In this document: one piece after another, positions 1-9,742 of the stretch
How the letters are laid out: each line of letters starts with the position of its first letter
How positions within the stretch are numbered: the stretch's first letter is position 1
NCBI GenBank assembly: GCA_028554795.2
Contig: CM068842.1
Span: 54,077,608 to 54,141,607, forward strand
Direction: 5' to 3'
Source: Sinohyriopsis cumingii
Taxonomy: Eukaryota; Mollusca; Bivalvia; Unionida; Unionidae
DNA length: 64,000 bases
The notes under the pieces: generated by a model
Told to the model about the DNA's origin: nothing
Databases searched by the model: none
Seen by the model: only the letters and a program-made list of their open reading frames with translations
Position numbers and translations under genes: made by a program

Positions 1-59
1 GACTATCTAAATAAGTTTTCAGGCAAATTATGATTTAAACAAATACTATTATTATATAA

Positions 60-575
60 ATGGAGCAAAATATGAACAACGAGTTTGTAAAGCATCCTGC
101 AATAACAAACTACGAATCAAATCGTGATGGCGTGATCAGAAATTGCAGGTTGAAGAGACCAGTTGGTACTGTTAGTAATACTGGTTATCTCCAGTTTACT
201 GTTGATGGGAAGAAAAGGTATCTTTGTCATCGGTTCATATACGAGTGTCACAAGGGGTTGATCAAAGACGGTCTTGTGATCGATCATATTGACGGAAAGA
301 AACTTAATAATAATTTATTCAATCTTCAGGCTATTACACAAAGTGAGAACTCTGCACGGGGAGGGACAGGTAAATATGAAAAAACAGTTGCAAGGAGAGC
401 GATTAAATCTACAAATGTAAATACTGTTGAAGAAAAAACGTTTCAATCAATGTATGCAGCTGCGAGATATTTTGATGTTAACCGGTGTGTGGTAAAATCC
501 GTCGCAGAAAATACAACCAAAACTACCTTTTCCAAAAAATACAAACAAAAAATTATTTTCTATTATTCTTATTGA
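60..575 (+). CDS. HNH homing-type endonuclease with NUMOD-like ends
   Basis: An uninterrupted 171-residue ORF. The centre carries an HNH nuclease core, seen as IDHIDGKKLNNNLFNLQ at about residues 74-90: His-Ile-Asp, then the paired Asn stretch, then Asn-Leu. The first 60 residues resemble a NUMOD4-type segment (Asn-Tyr-Glu-x-Asn-x-x-Gly-x-Ile-x-Asn, then Gly-Tyr-x-Gln-Phe). Residues about 128-160 (SMYAAARYFDVNRCVVKSV) look like a NUMOD1 helix-turn-helix that would bind DNA. Such enzymes nick or cut DNA and are common in phages, giant viruses and mobile elements. It is intact while nearly every other viral gene in this block is broken, and it runs on the opposite strand. It may belong to the adjacent endogenous virus or be a separate insertion. 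The family call is firm; the ownership is inference. Confidence 0.8.
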   Translation: MEQNMNNEFVKHPAITNYESNRDGVIRNCRLKRPVGTVSNTGYLQFTVDGKKRYLCHRFIYECHKGLIKDGLVIDHIDGKKLNNNLFNLQAITQSENSARGGTGKYEKTVARRAIKSTNVNTVEEKTFQSMYAAARYFDVNRCVVKSVAENTTKTTFSKKYKQKIIFYYSY

Positions 576-1059
576 GATAACTATCTTCACCATGAAAGGT
601 CTGTTTTCATGATATCATAACACCAAAGTAAAACTTAATATTTACCTCGAATTATATTTTTTAACTATTTATTTAATATTTGGGTCTGTATTGTACTCGT
701 ATACTACTTACCTGAGAAGGGAGATAACTCCGTTGAGCATACTCATGTAATTGAGTTTCTTCCCTTTAACCATGTCACGGATCCGCAGACGTGTTTACGA
801 TCGTAAGCAGAAAATTGTTGTACATAAATATAAACTTGTAAATAATATTTTTTCTGTGTATTTCTAAAGTCAGTTGAGTTCGACAAAACGTACTTATTTA
901 ATTTTGATTTGTCTAGAGCTGGCTAACGGGAAGAATATCAGTTATTTTCCGTTGTCTTACAGGAAGAGCATAAGTTATCTCCCTTATTTTATATCAGTGA
1001 CTGTAATTAGCACAAACAATATACTTTTTTTTTAATTTTATTAAATTTGTTCAGTTTTC
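576..1059. other. AT-rich non-coding stretch
   Basis: No credible gene. It contains aagggagataactc at 717-730 and its inverse agttatctccctt at 973-985, a word pair I associate with molluscan dispersed repeats. Confidence 0.5.
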
Positions 1060-1106
1060 ATGGTTCGCTACGATGTCTACAGTATGGCAGTTTATAGTGA
1101 TGTCTA
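1060..1106 (-). repeat. Core fragment of SINE family 1
   Basis: About 47 bases closely match the inner part of the longer SINE copies at 14.8, 24.5, 28.4 and 31.8 kb: the same run of cgatgtct, cagtatggcag, tatagtgatgtctagcac. Only the core is present; the tRNA-like head is missing. Confidence 0.7.
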
Positions 1107-1360
1107 GCACTGATTGTCTTCTGCGATAGTAAAACAAATAGCAAGTAGCCAGAACGTTTTTCGAATCGTTTTTCAGGTACATATATTATCCCGAAAAATA
1201 ACTAACTTTTTAAATCTGACTTATTAAGCAGAAATACGTTTTATCTGTGTTCAGAACTGAAAATCAGTTGTATTTGGGGAAAAAAAAACCAATACTGATT
1301 TCTTCAGCGAACGGCTAACTATATAATAACTTCTGAAGCGTACACAAGCAGATTAGAGAA

Positions 1361-1526
1361 TCATGGCGCAAGTGGTAGTGCAGCTGACTCTCAGTCAATG
1401 GGTCGGCGGTTCGAATCTCGTAACGGACATATTGTCGACGGTACCCATGTATAATTTTTCCTGTATAAAGTGGGGGGCGGCAGCAGCCCGTGTACATCTC
1501 ACACTACGAAAACCACGTAGTGTGAG
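1361..1526 (+). repeat. tRNA-like (Glu-CTC-like) SINE head plus hairpin
   Basis: An A-box-like tggcgcaagtgg (about 1363) and a B-box-like ggttcgaatct (about 1409) have tRNA spacing, and the anticodon-loop position could read CTC. The T-arm does not pair well, so this is more likely a tRNA-derived SINE or a decayed tRNA than a working tRNA gene. Downstream a perfect 11-bp hairpin (ctcacactacg at 1498-1508, cgtagtgtgag at 1516-1526, 7-nt loop) follows. Confidence 0.4.
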
Positions 1527-1776
1527 TGCGTTTCTGCAACCCCGGGTTTTCTCCTGGGGTGTGTACATGAAACTGGCGCATAGACAATCTTCTGAATATT
1601 CTAACATTTCGTTTCGGCTAGAAAAATTCTCTGGAGATATGTCTATGACGCCCCCAAAATAAACAGCAGCGTGGATGTATAAGGTCTATGTCACATGGGT
1701 ACCCACAAAGAAAACATTCAGAAAGAATGTTGGCTAAAAGAAACGATCATCGGATGCCGAGAAGACCATAAGAAAG

Positions 1777-1822
1777 GTCTCAAATGAAGACAAAAGTCTC
1801 AAATGAAGACAAAAGTCTCAAA
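1777..1822. repeat. 19-bp tandem repeat, about 2.4 copies
   Basis: The unit tctcaaatgaagacaaaag is repeated head to tail. Confidence 0.7.
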
Positions 1823-1984
1823 CAAAGGATCCCATGGAGACAGAGGCCAGTGCAGGAAAACCCATGAAATTGATAACCGCTCATCATTGCTACTGTTTAT
1901 TTTTGTTAAAATTTATTTATTCTGAAATATATATTTTTTATTCTGAAATATTTTGTTATTTATTCTGAAATATATTTTATTTAT

Positions 1985-2725
1985 CATAGAATCTGATCGA
2001 TTTGAGTACCAACCACCCCATCAGAATTAACAAACTGATTCATTTACATGATTTTAAGTACCAACCACCCCATCAGAATTAACAAACTGATTGATTTACA
2101 AGATTTTGAGTACCAACCACCCCATCAGAATTAACAAACTGATTGATTTACAAGATTTTGAGTAACATTTACCCCATCAATTTCTGAATAAATAAAATAT
2201 TTCTGAATAAAATATTTCAGACTATAATAATTATTTCAGAATGAAATATTTCAGATTATAATAATTATTGCAAAACAGATTGATTTGCACAATTTTAAGT
2301 ACCATTTACCTCATCAAAACAAACAATCTGATTGATTTACACGATTTTGAGTATTATTTTCCCCGTCAAAATTAACAATCTGATTGATTTGCACGATTTT
2401 GAGTACCATCTACCCCGTCAATTTCTGAATAAATAAAATATTTCTGAATAAAATATTTCAGATTATAATAATTATTTCAGAATAAAATATTTCAGATTAT
2501 AATGATTATTGCAAAACTGATTGATTTGCACAATTTTAAGTACCAACCACCCCATCAAAATCAACACAATGATTGATTTGCACAATTTTAAATATCATTT
2601 ACTCCATCAAAATCAACAAACTGATTGATTTACACGATTGTGAGTACCAACCACCCCATCAGAATTAACAAACCGATCGATTTGTACCAAACCACCCCAT
2701 CAATTTCTGAATAAAATATTTCTGA
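1985..2725. repeat. Composite AT-rich tandem repeat block
   Basis: A 52-bp unit (gagtaccaaccaccccatca followed by gaattaacaaactgattgat and a short tail) is repeated, exactly at first and then degenerately. It alternates with blocks built from atttctgaataaaat and atttcagattataataatt. The block starts just past the stop of the penton-like gene and fills the space toward the left, so it may be an internal repeat of the endogenous virus or later expansion. Confidence 0.75.
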
Positions 2726-2730
2726 AAAAT

Positions 2731-4123
2731 CTACGATTTCACGTGCAGATTCACAATTAATTCCTCTCCCCGCACGTCAATTAAGTGTCCAAGGTGGTCA
2801 GTTAGTTTAAAATTTATTCGTGTTAACATATTAGTATGACACCGCAGATAAACAGGATTGGTTGGTACTTGCACGATCAAATCCCCAGGGGGTACTTGTG
2901 GTGTGAACGTGTATAAAATGTATCCTTGTTGAGCCTGATTTGATTTTCCAAGATCTTTTTGATAGCTGCCATCGATCACATCACAAACGAGATTAACCGC
3001 GATTGTCGATGTTATATTAACGATTCCTGGTGAAATATGTCTGCCGCCACCGTATGGATCATTGTCATGTTTGGGAACAACCGGAGGTGGGGCTATTTTT
3101 CTCCATGATTCGATGATTTTAGGAAAATTTGTGTCAATAATTTTTTTTAGTTCATCTTTTTTAAATGTTAGTACCTTAAAATATAAAATCTTTTTCTTCA
3201 TATTCCTTTTCTGTTATTCTGTAATAATTGATAAGTGGCTTTCTAGGGCGGGGAAAAGAAAGAGCACGAGCAGCAAGCTCTGATCCTGCATGATTACGTA
3301 CTTCCTTAAAGAAAGTTTCATTAACATAATTATAATCTGATTCCAATTGATTTAGATGTTTTATTGACTCAATGATCTGTTGTTTTATATCATCATTATA
3401 ATGTTGCGATAACGACAAAAACAAATTTTGTATATTGTCGATTGATTGTTTGACCTCATAATTAATAGGGCCGGAATACATTTCATAAACCTCCAAATAT
3501 CTTATTTCACCACTAAAAGTATAAACTTTATATTCACGGGTTCCGTTCCATGGGTATAAATTTCGGTATTTAGGAGTTGTTATAAATTTCTTTTCATCTG
3601 TAATAAAATCATCCCGACGTGGTTCTGGTAGTCCATGATATTCTGGCGCAATATCAGTCCAACCTAGTACGGATCTTATCGATGATTGATAAATATCAAC
3701 GGCATAATCAGGAGAATGTATCTCAACCACAGAAGATAGCGTCGGCTCATGAACGTTAATTGATATTTTTGCTTCTTTTCTGGTTATTGATTTTATTCTA
3801 CGCGCAAATTCTTCATTGATCTCTTCAATCTCATAACTGCCAGTGGGTATCCCAATAACGTTCCAGTCAGGTGTTCCAGCATCTTTATTTTTATTAGCAA
3901 ATATAAGCGAATTATTTGCTGGTGTACCATTAAATGATTTCGATCTGATATTTGGCCAACTGTAATATACTCGTAATTGTGCTAGTGCAATTTCTTTCAC
4001 TGGAATCGCAGTTGGAAAACTGACTTTAAATTCAGGATTAGTCGAACTTACTGAGATCATCGCTGTTTTTGGTGGAGTTGTGTTTGTCACGATCTGCTGG
4101 AGTAGCTCTACTGACGTTGTCAT
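2731..4123 (-). pseudogene. Penton/minor-capsid-like protein, frameshifted
   Basis: Two overlapping reading frames appear to form one gene. The 5' frame (4123-3176, 315 aa) has the features of the vertex protein of Polinton/adinto-type elements: an early 'VKEIALAQLRVYYSWPNI' strand pattern and 'IPTGSYEIEEINEEF'. The 3' frame (3201-2731, 156 aa) carries 'LVCDVIDGSY', 'VPPGDLIVQVP', and a closing 'DVRGEELIVNLHVK', which I recognise as the carboxyl end of the same fold. The frames overlap by 26 nt. Either a frameshift split one gene or the second frame begins a new gene. Between the two recognisable halves lies a stretch of about 150 residues with no family match I know, possibly an inserted domain. 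It is the last gene of the leftward cluster and overlaps its upstream neighbour by 86 nt. Confidence 0.55.
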
Positions 4124-4574
4124 TATTTAATATATTTGTACCTTTAATACCATCGCATTCGTGATATATTTTAATCATTTCTGTAAACTCAAAATCGGAG
4201 ATGATTCCATCATTAAGATTCACAGATAACAACGAAGATAACTTTGAGTATGCTACCGTCGCTGTGTGCAACTTTATCATGTAATCGGATAATTTTTTAT
4301 TCGTGCAAGTACTTATCTTTTTTGCAATGATATTGAGCACACCTGCAATTGATGTTGTAGCTGAAATGCAAATTGTTACGGCTACTGGCGCCATCATTGT
4401 TATCGTTGATAATAATACGCCGGTGGACACTGAATAAACGATTACGTCGACAATAACTAGTCGTCGTCGATATTTCTTTATTTTTACCGTATATTGTTCG
4501 ACTCGATCTTTTAAGTTCGTTTGCCGTTCACGTCCTTGATTGTACCTGTAATGTTGCGATGCTGAGGTACTCAT
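4038..4574 (-). CDS. Two-helix membrane/coiled-coil virion-cluster protein
   Basis: An uninterrupted 178-residue frame. A charged amino-terminal helix (about 17-40) is followed by two hydrophobic segments (about 40-64 and 68-85) and a soluble tail containing 'LNDGIISDFEFTEMI', a Glu/Asp-rich motif typical of a protein repeatedly seen beside the capsid genes of cnidarian and molluscan Polinton-like elements. Its molecular role is unknown to me; a membrane-active or minor virion protein is possible. Its 3' end overlaps the start of the penton-like gene, consistent with compact viral gene packing. Confidence 0.5.
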   Translation of the reverse strand: MSTSASQHYRYNQGRERQTNLKDRVEQYTVKIKKYRRRLVIVDVIVYSVSTGVLLSTITMMAPVAVTICISATTSIAGVLNIIAKKISTCTNKKLSDYMIKLHTATVAYSKLSSLLSVNLNDGIISDFEFTEMIKIYHECDGIKGTNILNNDNVSRATPADRDKHNSTKNSDDLSKFD

Positions 4575-4580
4575 TATATT

Positions 4581-5585
4581 TTATACAGTAACCAATTGAG
4601 GTGTTTCAGCTACAAATTCTAGACGCCACCAGTAAGATGTTGCGGTTAATTTCTTATCAGCTGCTTCCAGAATAAATATTTCTTCGCTTCCTTTATTTAA
4701 TATGATAGACAGAACTTCAGAAAACTTGTCGGTGGAATGACGCCATGGGTACGTTGTGAAAATCTCGAATTTTGCAGTACTGAACACAGACAGCCTGTAC
4801 ACGCCAGTGACTGTTGCGGTATATTTAATAGTTTTATTTGCTGTGACCATGTTGCGAATCCAGATGATACTGTGCATACGATATTGGTAATATGCCCGGG
4901 AGTTATTCCGGCTGAAATTTTAATCAGACTAATTTTGTTAACGATATCAGGAATTCCACTTACGACATCTTCGAGTGTTTTTTAGTTGAGTCTAGGTTAG
5001 TTTTGATATCAGAAAGTTTTATGTCAACGGCGTGCGGAGTGCCGAAGAATTTATCTATTGCTTCATCGGTTTTTTGAAAATTTCTTTGAAATCTTCAAAA
5101 ATCGCCTACGTGCACATCATACGTGGATAATTTACCGTCAACGGTATTGTAGTTAATGTCCACATATTTTTTCGTCGCGGCATTTTCGTCGGATGTTGGA
5201 TCTCTTAACACTGTTATCTTGTTTCCGTTCATGCTGAGTTTACCTGTCATTATGTCACCGGTATTTTTTAGGCGATTAGCAACAATTTTTGCGATTTCAT
5301 CTCTGATGGTTATAAACGATATACTTGAATCCCTGATTGTACCGCCGTCAGTAAACACAAGGATCTTATCCGTGACCGCACCGAGTACTCGTCGAACTAT
5401 ATCATTCCATTTGATATTGCTCGTTTTTAGTTTTCCGTATCGGTCCTGAAAAACAACAACTTCATCTCGGTCAACTCCAGCCAGGTTCATAATATCAGCG
5501 TGTTCATCTTTAGTCGCGTACTTCGACAAATAAATGTTGGATTTTGTTTCTTACTGGTAGAAGATCTTCCGTAAATATCAACCAT
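4581..5585 (-). pseudogene. Phage-tail-fibre-like adhesin, frameshifted
   Basis: The gene begins at 5585 with 'MVDIYGRSS' and is recoverable in at least three successive frames. A frame change near 5527 leads into the 144-codon segment ending at 5095, another occurs near 4985, and a third near 4870 leads into the 98-codon segment ending at 4581. The diagnostic part is 'GDIMTGKLSMNGNKI' followed by 'ATKKYVD' (about 5170-5250), the collar motif of trimeric bacteriophage tail fibres, which also occurs in fibre-like proteins of animal Polinton/adinto elements. The last segment looks beta-rich, as expected for a receptor-binding tip. By position and motif the likely role is virion attachment. It is non-functional as read. 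Confidence 0.65.
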
Positions 5586-5591
5586 TATAAT

Positions 5592-6488
5592 TTAAGATCT
5601 GTTTAAAACGAAGCGGTTACTTGTATAATCATGCACGACTTTATGAGGTGCCGCGGAGGACTTTGATATAGCGTCGAGTACATTAATTACTTCACTGCCG
5701 TATATTGGCGGATCCGTCATTGTTTGTGTTGGTAGCGTTGAATACCAAACCACTGCGTGAAGTGGCGCGACAGACTTGACAAACTCACGAGGTGGAGCTA
5801 ACCCGTACGAATCGAAATAAACAATTCCACGTGGATCAATTGCGTATGATACCCAATGACTACCGGGTCCTGAATTATCATCGAGATTAATGATACCCGT
5901 TTCAGCGCTGTTTGGTCGGTCCGGCAATTGATCTCGCATAAAAACACCTCTGAAGTTTTTTATTTTTAGCTGTTTAGCAGCATCAAGTAAATTAAAATTT
6001 GATGCTGAAATAATTAATGAAGTGATCCTGGAAGCCTCAGACCTCTTCCCCAACGAGATCCCGGCAATCTTAGGCCTCTCCCCTTTTTTATACCCTTTTC
6101 CTGTTGCTTTCTTTACAGCCATTCCAGCAGCGGTTCCAACAGAACCTAATGCGGCGGCTGCTTTTGCTACGGCAGGTGCGGCTGCGGCAATTAACGCTGG
6201 AATAGACGCGAGAAGTGGAAAAATACCACCTGTTTTAATTGAGTCTTTAACCGCACCCGCAGAGAGATTAAGTTTGACGCCTGTCTTTGATTGTTTAGCG
6301 CCGTTGAAATGTTTAAGTTGACGTTCTGATAATGACAATTTATTTTGACCACCCGTGATCTGATCTCGATTTAGTAATATTTTCATTCCGCAGTTTTTTG
6401 CTGAATTTGATTGAAGGTTTTTAATCTGACCAGGAGTCAGACTGACACTAACGTGATGATATGGCATTTTATGATAAATACTTGCCAC
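5592..6488 (-). CDS. pX-like/adenain-like protease fusion, catalytic Cys lost
   Basis: One 298-residue frame. Residues about 10-140 resemble the pX/pVI-type minor virion proteins of these elements: basic Leu/Ser repeats, then 'TGGIFPLLASIP', a Gly-Gly processing-like site leading into an Ala-rich amphipathic helix. Residues about 165-298 are an adenovirus-protease-like (Ulp1/C5 fold) domain, with 'KIKNFRGVFMRDQLP', the His motif 'GSHWVSY' and 'YFDSYGL'. The segment expected to hold the catalytic Cys-Gly reads Ile-Tyr-Gly-Ser; a Cys to Tyr change is one base (TGC to TAC). The frame is open but the protease should be inactive. It lies 14 nt from the MCP gene and 6 nt from the fibre gene. The fusion of the two domains is seen directly. 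Confidence 0.7.
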   Translation of the reverse strand: MASIYHKMPYHHVSVSLTPGQIKNLQSNSAKNCGMKILLNRDQITGGQNKLSLSERQLKHFNGAKQSKTGVKLNLSAGAVKDSIKTGGIFPLLASIPALIAAAAPAVAKAAAALGSVGTAAGMAVKKATGKGYKKGERPKIAGISLGKRSEASRITSLIISASNFNLLDAAKQLKIKNFRGVFMRDQLPDRPNSAETGIINLDDNSGPGSHWVSYAIDPRGIVYFDSYGLAPPREFVKSVAPLHAVVWYSTLPTQTMTDPPIYGSEVINVLDAISKSSAAPHKVVHDYTSNRFVLNRS

Positions 6489-7431
6489 GCTCCAAATAAT
6501 GCTTAAAGATTTTCCACTGGTGCATCAACGACTCTCATTCGACCACTACCACCTTCAAGTAACATCGCTTTGTCACTGAGTATAACCGCGATTGCTCTGT
6601 AGGCGGCACCACCACCTAGCGGCTCATTAACACGAGCTCGAAAGTGTATATCAACGACAGATTGCTTGGATAAATCAAGATGTCCCAGCGAAAAGTAATA
6701 AATCGGATACAGAATTATTAAATCTAACTGTGATATTTGCAGCCCAGTATCCACATTTTGATCACGTCCCATAAATGACATCAAACGATGATATGCACGC
6801 GCTACGTGATTTTGACCAAAATTTAACAATATATCTTCAGCTGGTTCTTGATGTCCATTTATCCGTAAGGAAACTTCATTAACTCCAAGTTTGTCAAATA
6901 TCATATGTGAACGTTCTTGACTATTCGTCCGATCATTATTTTGCAGCGCAATAAAAATATGCCGTGGCGCAGAAACACCCTGTTGTGATGCTATATGCCA
7001 AGTAAATACATCTCGAACAGTACTTTGAACAGTATCTGTGGTTACTGTTAACCATGACAGCAATGATTTACCGCCTTGATCCGTAAAAGAGAGTAATTTT
7101 TGTTCTTCAGCAATAGATATGATCATTACAGGCATCCACAATGAAAGCTTCGTTATATTTACTTTACCAGCATCAGCAACACCAGCACCTCGCCAGATTG
7201 CATCATTATCATCACCTTTTCTTACGAGCACAACTGTGTGTTTAGCTCCAAAGATGACCTTTCTAACATTTCTTCAAAATCCAAAGATGTGAGACAGTGG
7301 AATTGCACGTGAAAAATTTCTATTATTTCCTGACAACGCTGCTCGGCGTGTTGCAAATCCTAAGTTGTGAGTCGCGTTAGCACTAATAACACTGGTCAAC
7401 AGTGAAATCATTACTGACTTGAAAAGGCCCT

Positions 7432-7503
7432 AATCTGTAGTATTTTGGTGTGCCGAACACGAATATAACCGTGAAAAATTTGTATTGGCTCTCGTTTTGA
7501 AGA
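7432..7503 (+). repeat. Left terminal inverted repeat of nested transposon
   Basis: Pairs in inverted orientation with 9667-9742. The best conserved cores are gaacacgaatat, gtgaaaaattt and attggctct. Homology fades toward the outer end. Confidence 0.75.
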
Positions 7504-7651
7504 TATTCATATACCTCATTTTCTATGTTTCACTGTGTAAATTTCTCCAGTAGGACTGCAGCAACATCCGGAATAATGATGTAACATTGCATAATACCAT
7601 CATGCTCACATCATCCACAGTTGATTGCATCATTTTCTGATGCAATGCAAT

Positions 7652-7770
7652 ACTAATGCCATGCGGCTGCTGAAGTAAGTTGACGTCAGCAGTGTACTAT
7701 ACATGTGTAGGCCTATTATACTAATGCCAGGCGGCTGCTGAAGCTGACGTAAGCCGTGTACTATATAAAG
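7652..7770 (+). promoter_or_regulatory. Duplicated CRE-like sites and TATA box upstream of transposase
   Basis: Two direct copies of about 48 bp (7653-7700 and 7720-7765) share taatgcca/cgcggctgctgaag and gtgtactata. The first contains the palindrome tgacgtca (7681-7688), a perfect CRE/ATF site; the second has tgacgtaa (7745-7752). A TATA box, tatataa (7762-7768), ends the second copy, 116 nt before the ORF start. This looks like the transposase promoter. Confidence 0.55.
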
Positions 7771-7883
7771 CCCAATCAGATAGGTTCAGCATTTAAAATA
7801 TTTTAGACGTTGTGCGAGACAGTTCAAGCTACTGTTACATAAAACTTATTATTTTATCCATTTACGTACAATAAAGAACAGTA

Positions 7884-9572
7884 ATGCCTCGAAAGTGTGT
7901 TAATACCGCGGACAAATTTTGCTATATTTGTGGGGAAGTGACATTTGCCAACCAGAAGAAAAGTATCAATTCTCAAGTGAAGAAGGCATATCATCTTTAC
8001 TTCGGATGCAAGGTTGGTGACCAAGACAAGCCTTGGGCTCCGCATATATGCTGTGCTACATGTACAACACAGCTTTCACAGTGGTTGAATTGCAAAAGGT
8101 CATCAATGCCGTTTGCAGTCCCAATGGTGTGGAGAGAGCCAAGCAACCACCTAAATGACTGTTACTTCTGCTTGGTTCCTCCTCTTTCCGGCGGAATAGC
8201 GAAGCGAAAGAAGTCGAGAATAGTCTACCCAAACATTCCGTCTGCATTGAGACCAGTTCCACATGGTGAGGGACTTCCTATTCCAGAACCTCCAGCAGAA
8301 TATTCTCTTGATTCATCTGACGAAGACAAAGGTGAGTCGACCTGTTCTTCTCCTGGTCCATCAGCATGCAGTGATCCAGATTTTCACTGTGGTGCATCAT
8401 CAACCCCACACAGAATAACACAGGAAGAACTAAATGACCTGATTCGTGATTTGGACTTATCAAAGAACAAGGCAGAATTGCTAGGATCAAGACTCCAACA
8501 ATGGAATCTTCTAGAAGAAGATGTCACAATTACTGCATATCGAAAGCGCCACCAGCAATTGGAGCCTTTCTTCAGAAAGGAAAGTAATCTGATATTCTGT
8601 TCCGATATTGAGGGCCTCATGAATGCTTTAAAAATCACTCATGACCCACAAGAATGGAGACTATTTGTGGACTCTTCGAAACTGAGTCTCAAGGCTGTGC
8701 TTTTGCACAATGGAAACATTCTTCCATCTATTCCAGTAGCGTATGCTGTCCACATGAAAGAGACATACGATAACTTAAGGCAGCTACTGAATTCCATTGA
8801 GTATAACAAGTACATCTGGCACCTCTGTGGTGATTTGAAGGTAGTTGCCCTTTTAATGGGACTGCAGCAAGGATATACAAAATACATGTGTTTCTTATGC
8901 GAGTGGGATAGCCGAGCAAGGGAAATGCACTACATGAGGAAGGAATGGACTCACAGGCAGAATGTAGCCATTGGAGAGAAGAATATCCAACACCCAGCTC
9001 TGGTTGAGGCTCAGAAAATCTTGCTACCACCCCTTCACATCAAACTAGGTTTGATGAAGAACTTCGTGAAAGCCATTGACCGGACTTTGCCAGCATTCCG
9101 ATACCTGCATGAAAAATTCCCTCGACTCAGCGAAGCAAAGATTAAAGAGGGAGTTTTTGTGGGTCCTCAGATTCGAGAGCTTTTCAAAGATGACCGGTTC
9201 AACAACTTGCTGGAAGGTGACGCGAAACAAGCATGGAATGCTTTTCGCCTAGTTTCTACAAACTTCCTCGGAAATGTTAGGGCAGAAAACTATAAGGAAC
9301 TAGTAGAAGACATGTTGATGAAGTATAAGAAACTTGGCTGCAATATGTCTCTAAAGATTCACTTCCTTCATTCCCATTTGGATTTCTTTCCTAGCAACTG
9401 TGGTATTGTTAGTGATGAACACGGCGAACGTTTTCATCAAGATATCGCAACAATGGAACAAAGATACCAGGGAAAATGGTCCACTACAATGCTGGCTGAC
9501 TACTGCTGGACACTCCTCAGAGATGCTCCTGAACAGCTGTACAAGAGACAGGCGAAGAAATCTAACATGTAG
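7884..9572 (+). CDS. Transposase-like protein with zinc clusters and RNase-H-like core
   Basis: An uninterrupted 562-codon ORF with a good ATG context. Residues 1-100 hold three Cys pairs (CYICG at 13, CCATC at 56, CYFC at 93), probably a DNA-binding zinc region. Residues 135-175 are Ser/Glu-rich and likely disordered. The core has 'FVDSSKLSLKAVLLHNGN' (Asp263), 'CGDLKVVALLMGL' (Asp317), a further CFLC pair (336-339) and 'SDEHGERFHQDI' (Glu512/515), an arrangement that could be the acidic triad of a DDE transposase. I recall similar orphan proteins in invertebrate genomes but cannot name the family. Flanking inverted repeats and the clean insertion into the capsid gene support the transposase role. 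An intact frame suggests a young insertion. No clear AATAAA follows the stop. Confidence 0.65.
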   Translation: MPRKCVNTADKFCYICGEVTFANQKKSINSQVKKAYHLYFGCKVGDQDKPWAPHICCATCTTQLSQWLNCKRSSMPFAVPMVWREPSNHLNDCYFCLVPPLSGGIAKRKKSRIVYPNIPSALRPVPHGEGLPIPEPPAEYSLDSSDEDKGESTCSSPGPSACSDPDFHCGASSTPHRITQEELNDLIRDLDLSKNKAELLGSRLQQWNLLEEDVTITAYRKRHQQLEPFFRKESNLIFCSDIEGLMNALKITHDPQEWRLFVDSSKLSLKAVLLHNGNILPSIPVAYAVHMKETYDNLRQLLNSIEYNKYIWHLCGDLKVVALLMGLQQGYTKYMCFLCEWDSRAREMHYMRKEWTHRQNVAIGEKNIQHPALVEAQKILLPPLHIKLGLMKNFVKAIDRTLPAFRYLHEKFPRLSEAKIKEGVFVGPQIRELFKDDRFNNLLEGDAKQAWNAFRLVSTNFLGNVRAENYKELVEDMLMKYKKLGCNMSLKIHFLHSHLDFFPSNCGIVSDEHGERFHQDIATMEQRYQGKWSTTMLADYCWTLLRDAPEQLYKRQAKKSNM

Positions 9573-9666
9573 TCAATGACTTGATTTTTTATAGGTAGGC
9601 TATTACAGTTGACCTTTTACTATTGGAATGCATTTCGTTATGTAAACATTAATTTCTTGCAGATTA

Positions 9667-9742
9667 CAAAAAAACTAGAGCCAATTTTGCAATTTGACTG
9701 TCATATTCGTGTTCAGCACATAAAAATTGATAAGAATTGACT
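9667..9742 (-). repeat. Right terminal inverted repeat of nested transposon
   Basis: Inverted partner of 7432-7503. Core matches include agagccaat, atattcgtgttc and gcaca in matching order. Confidence 0.75.

Noticed and set aside
1361-1435. Functional tRNA-Glu gene
   Set aside because: Pol III boxes are present but the T stem and acceptor pairing are poor, so SINE or decayed tRNA is more likely.
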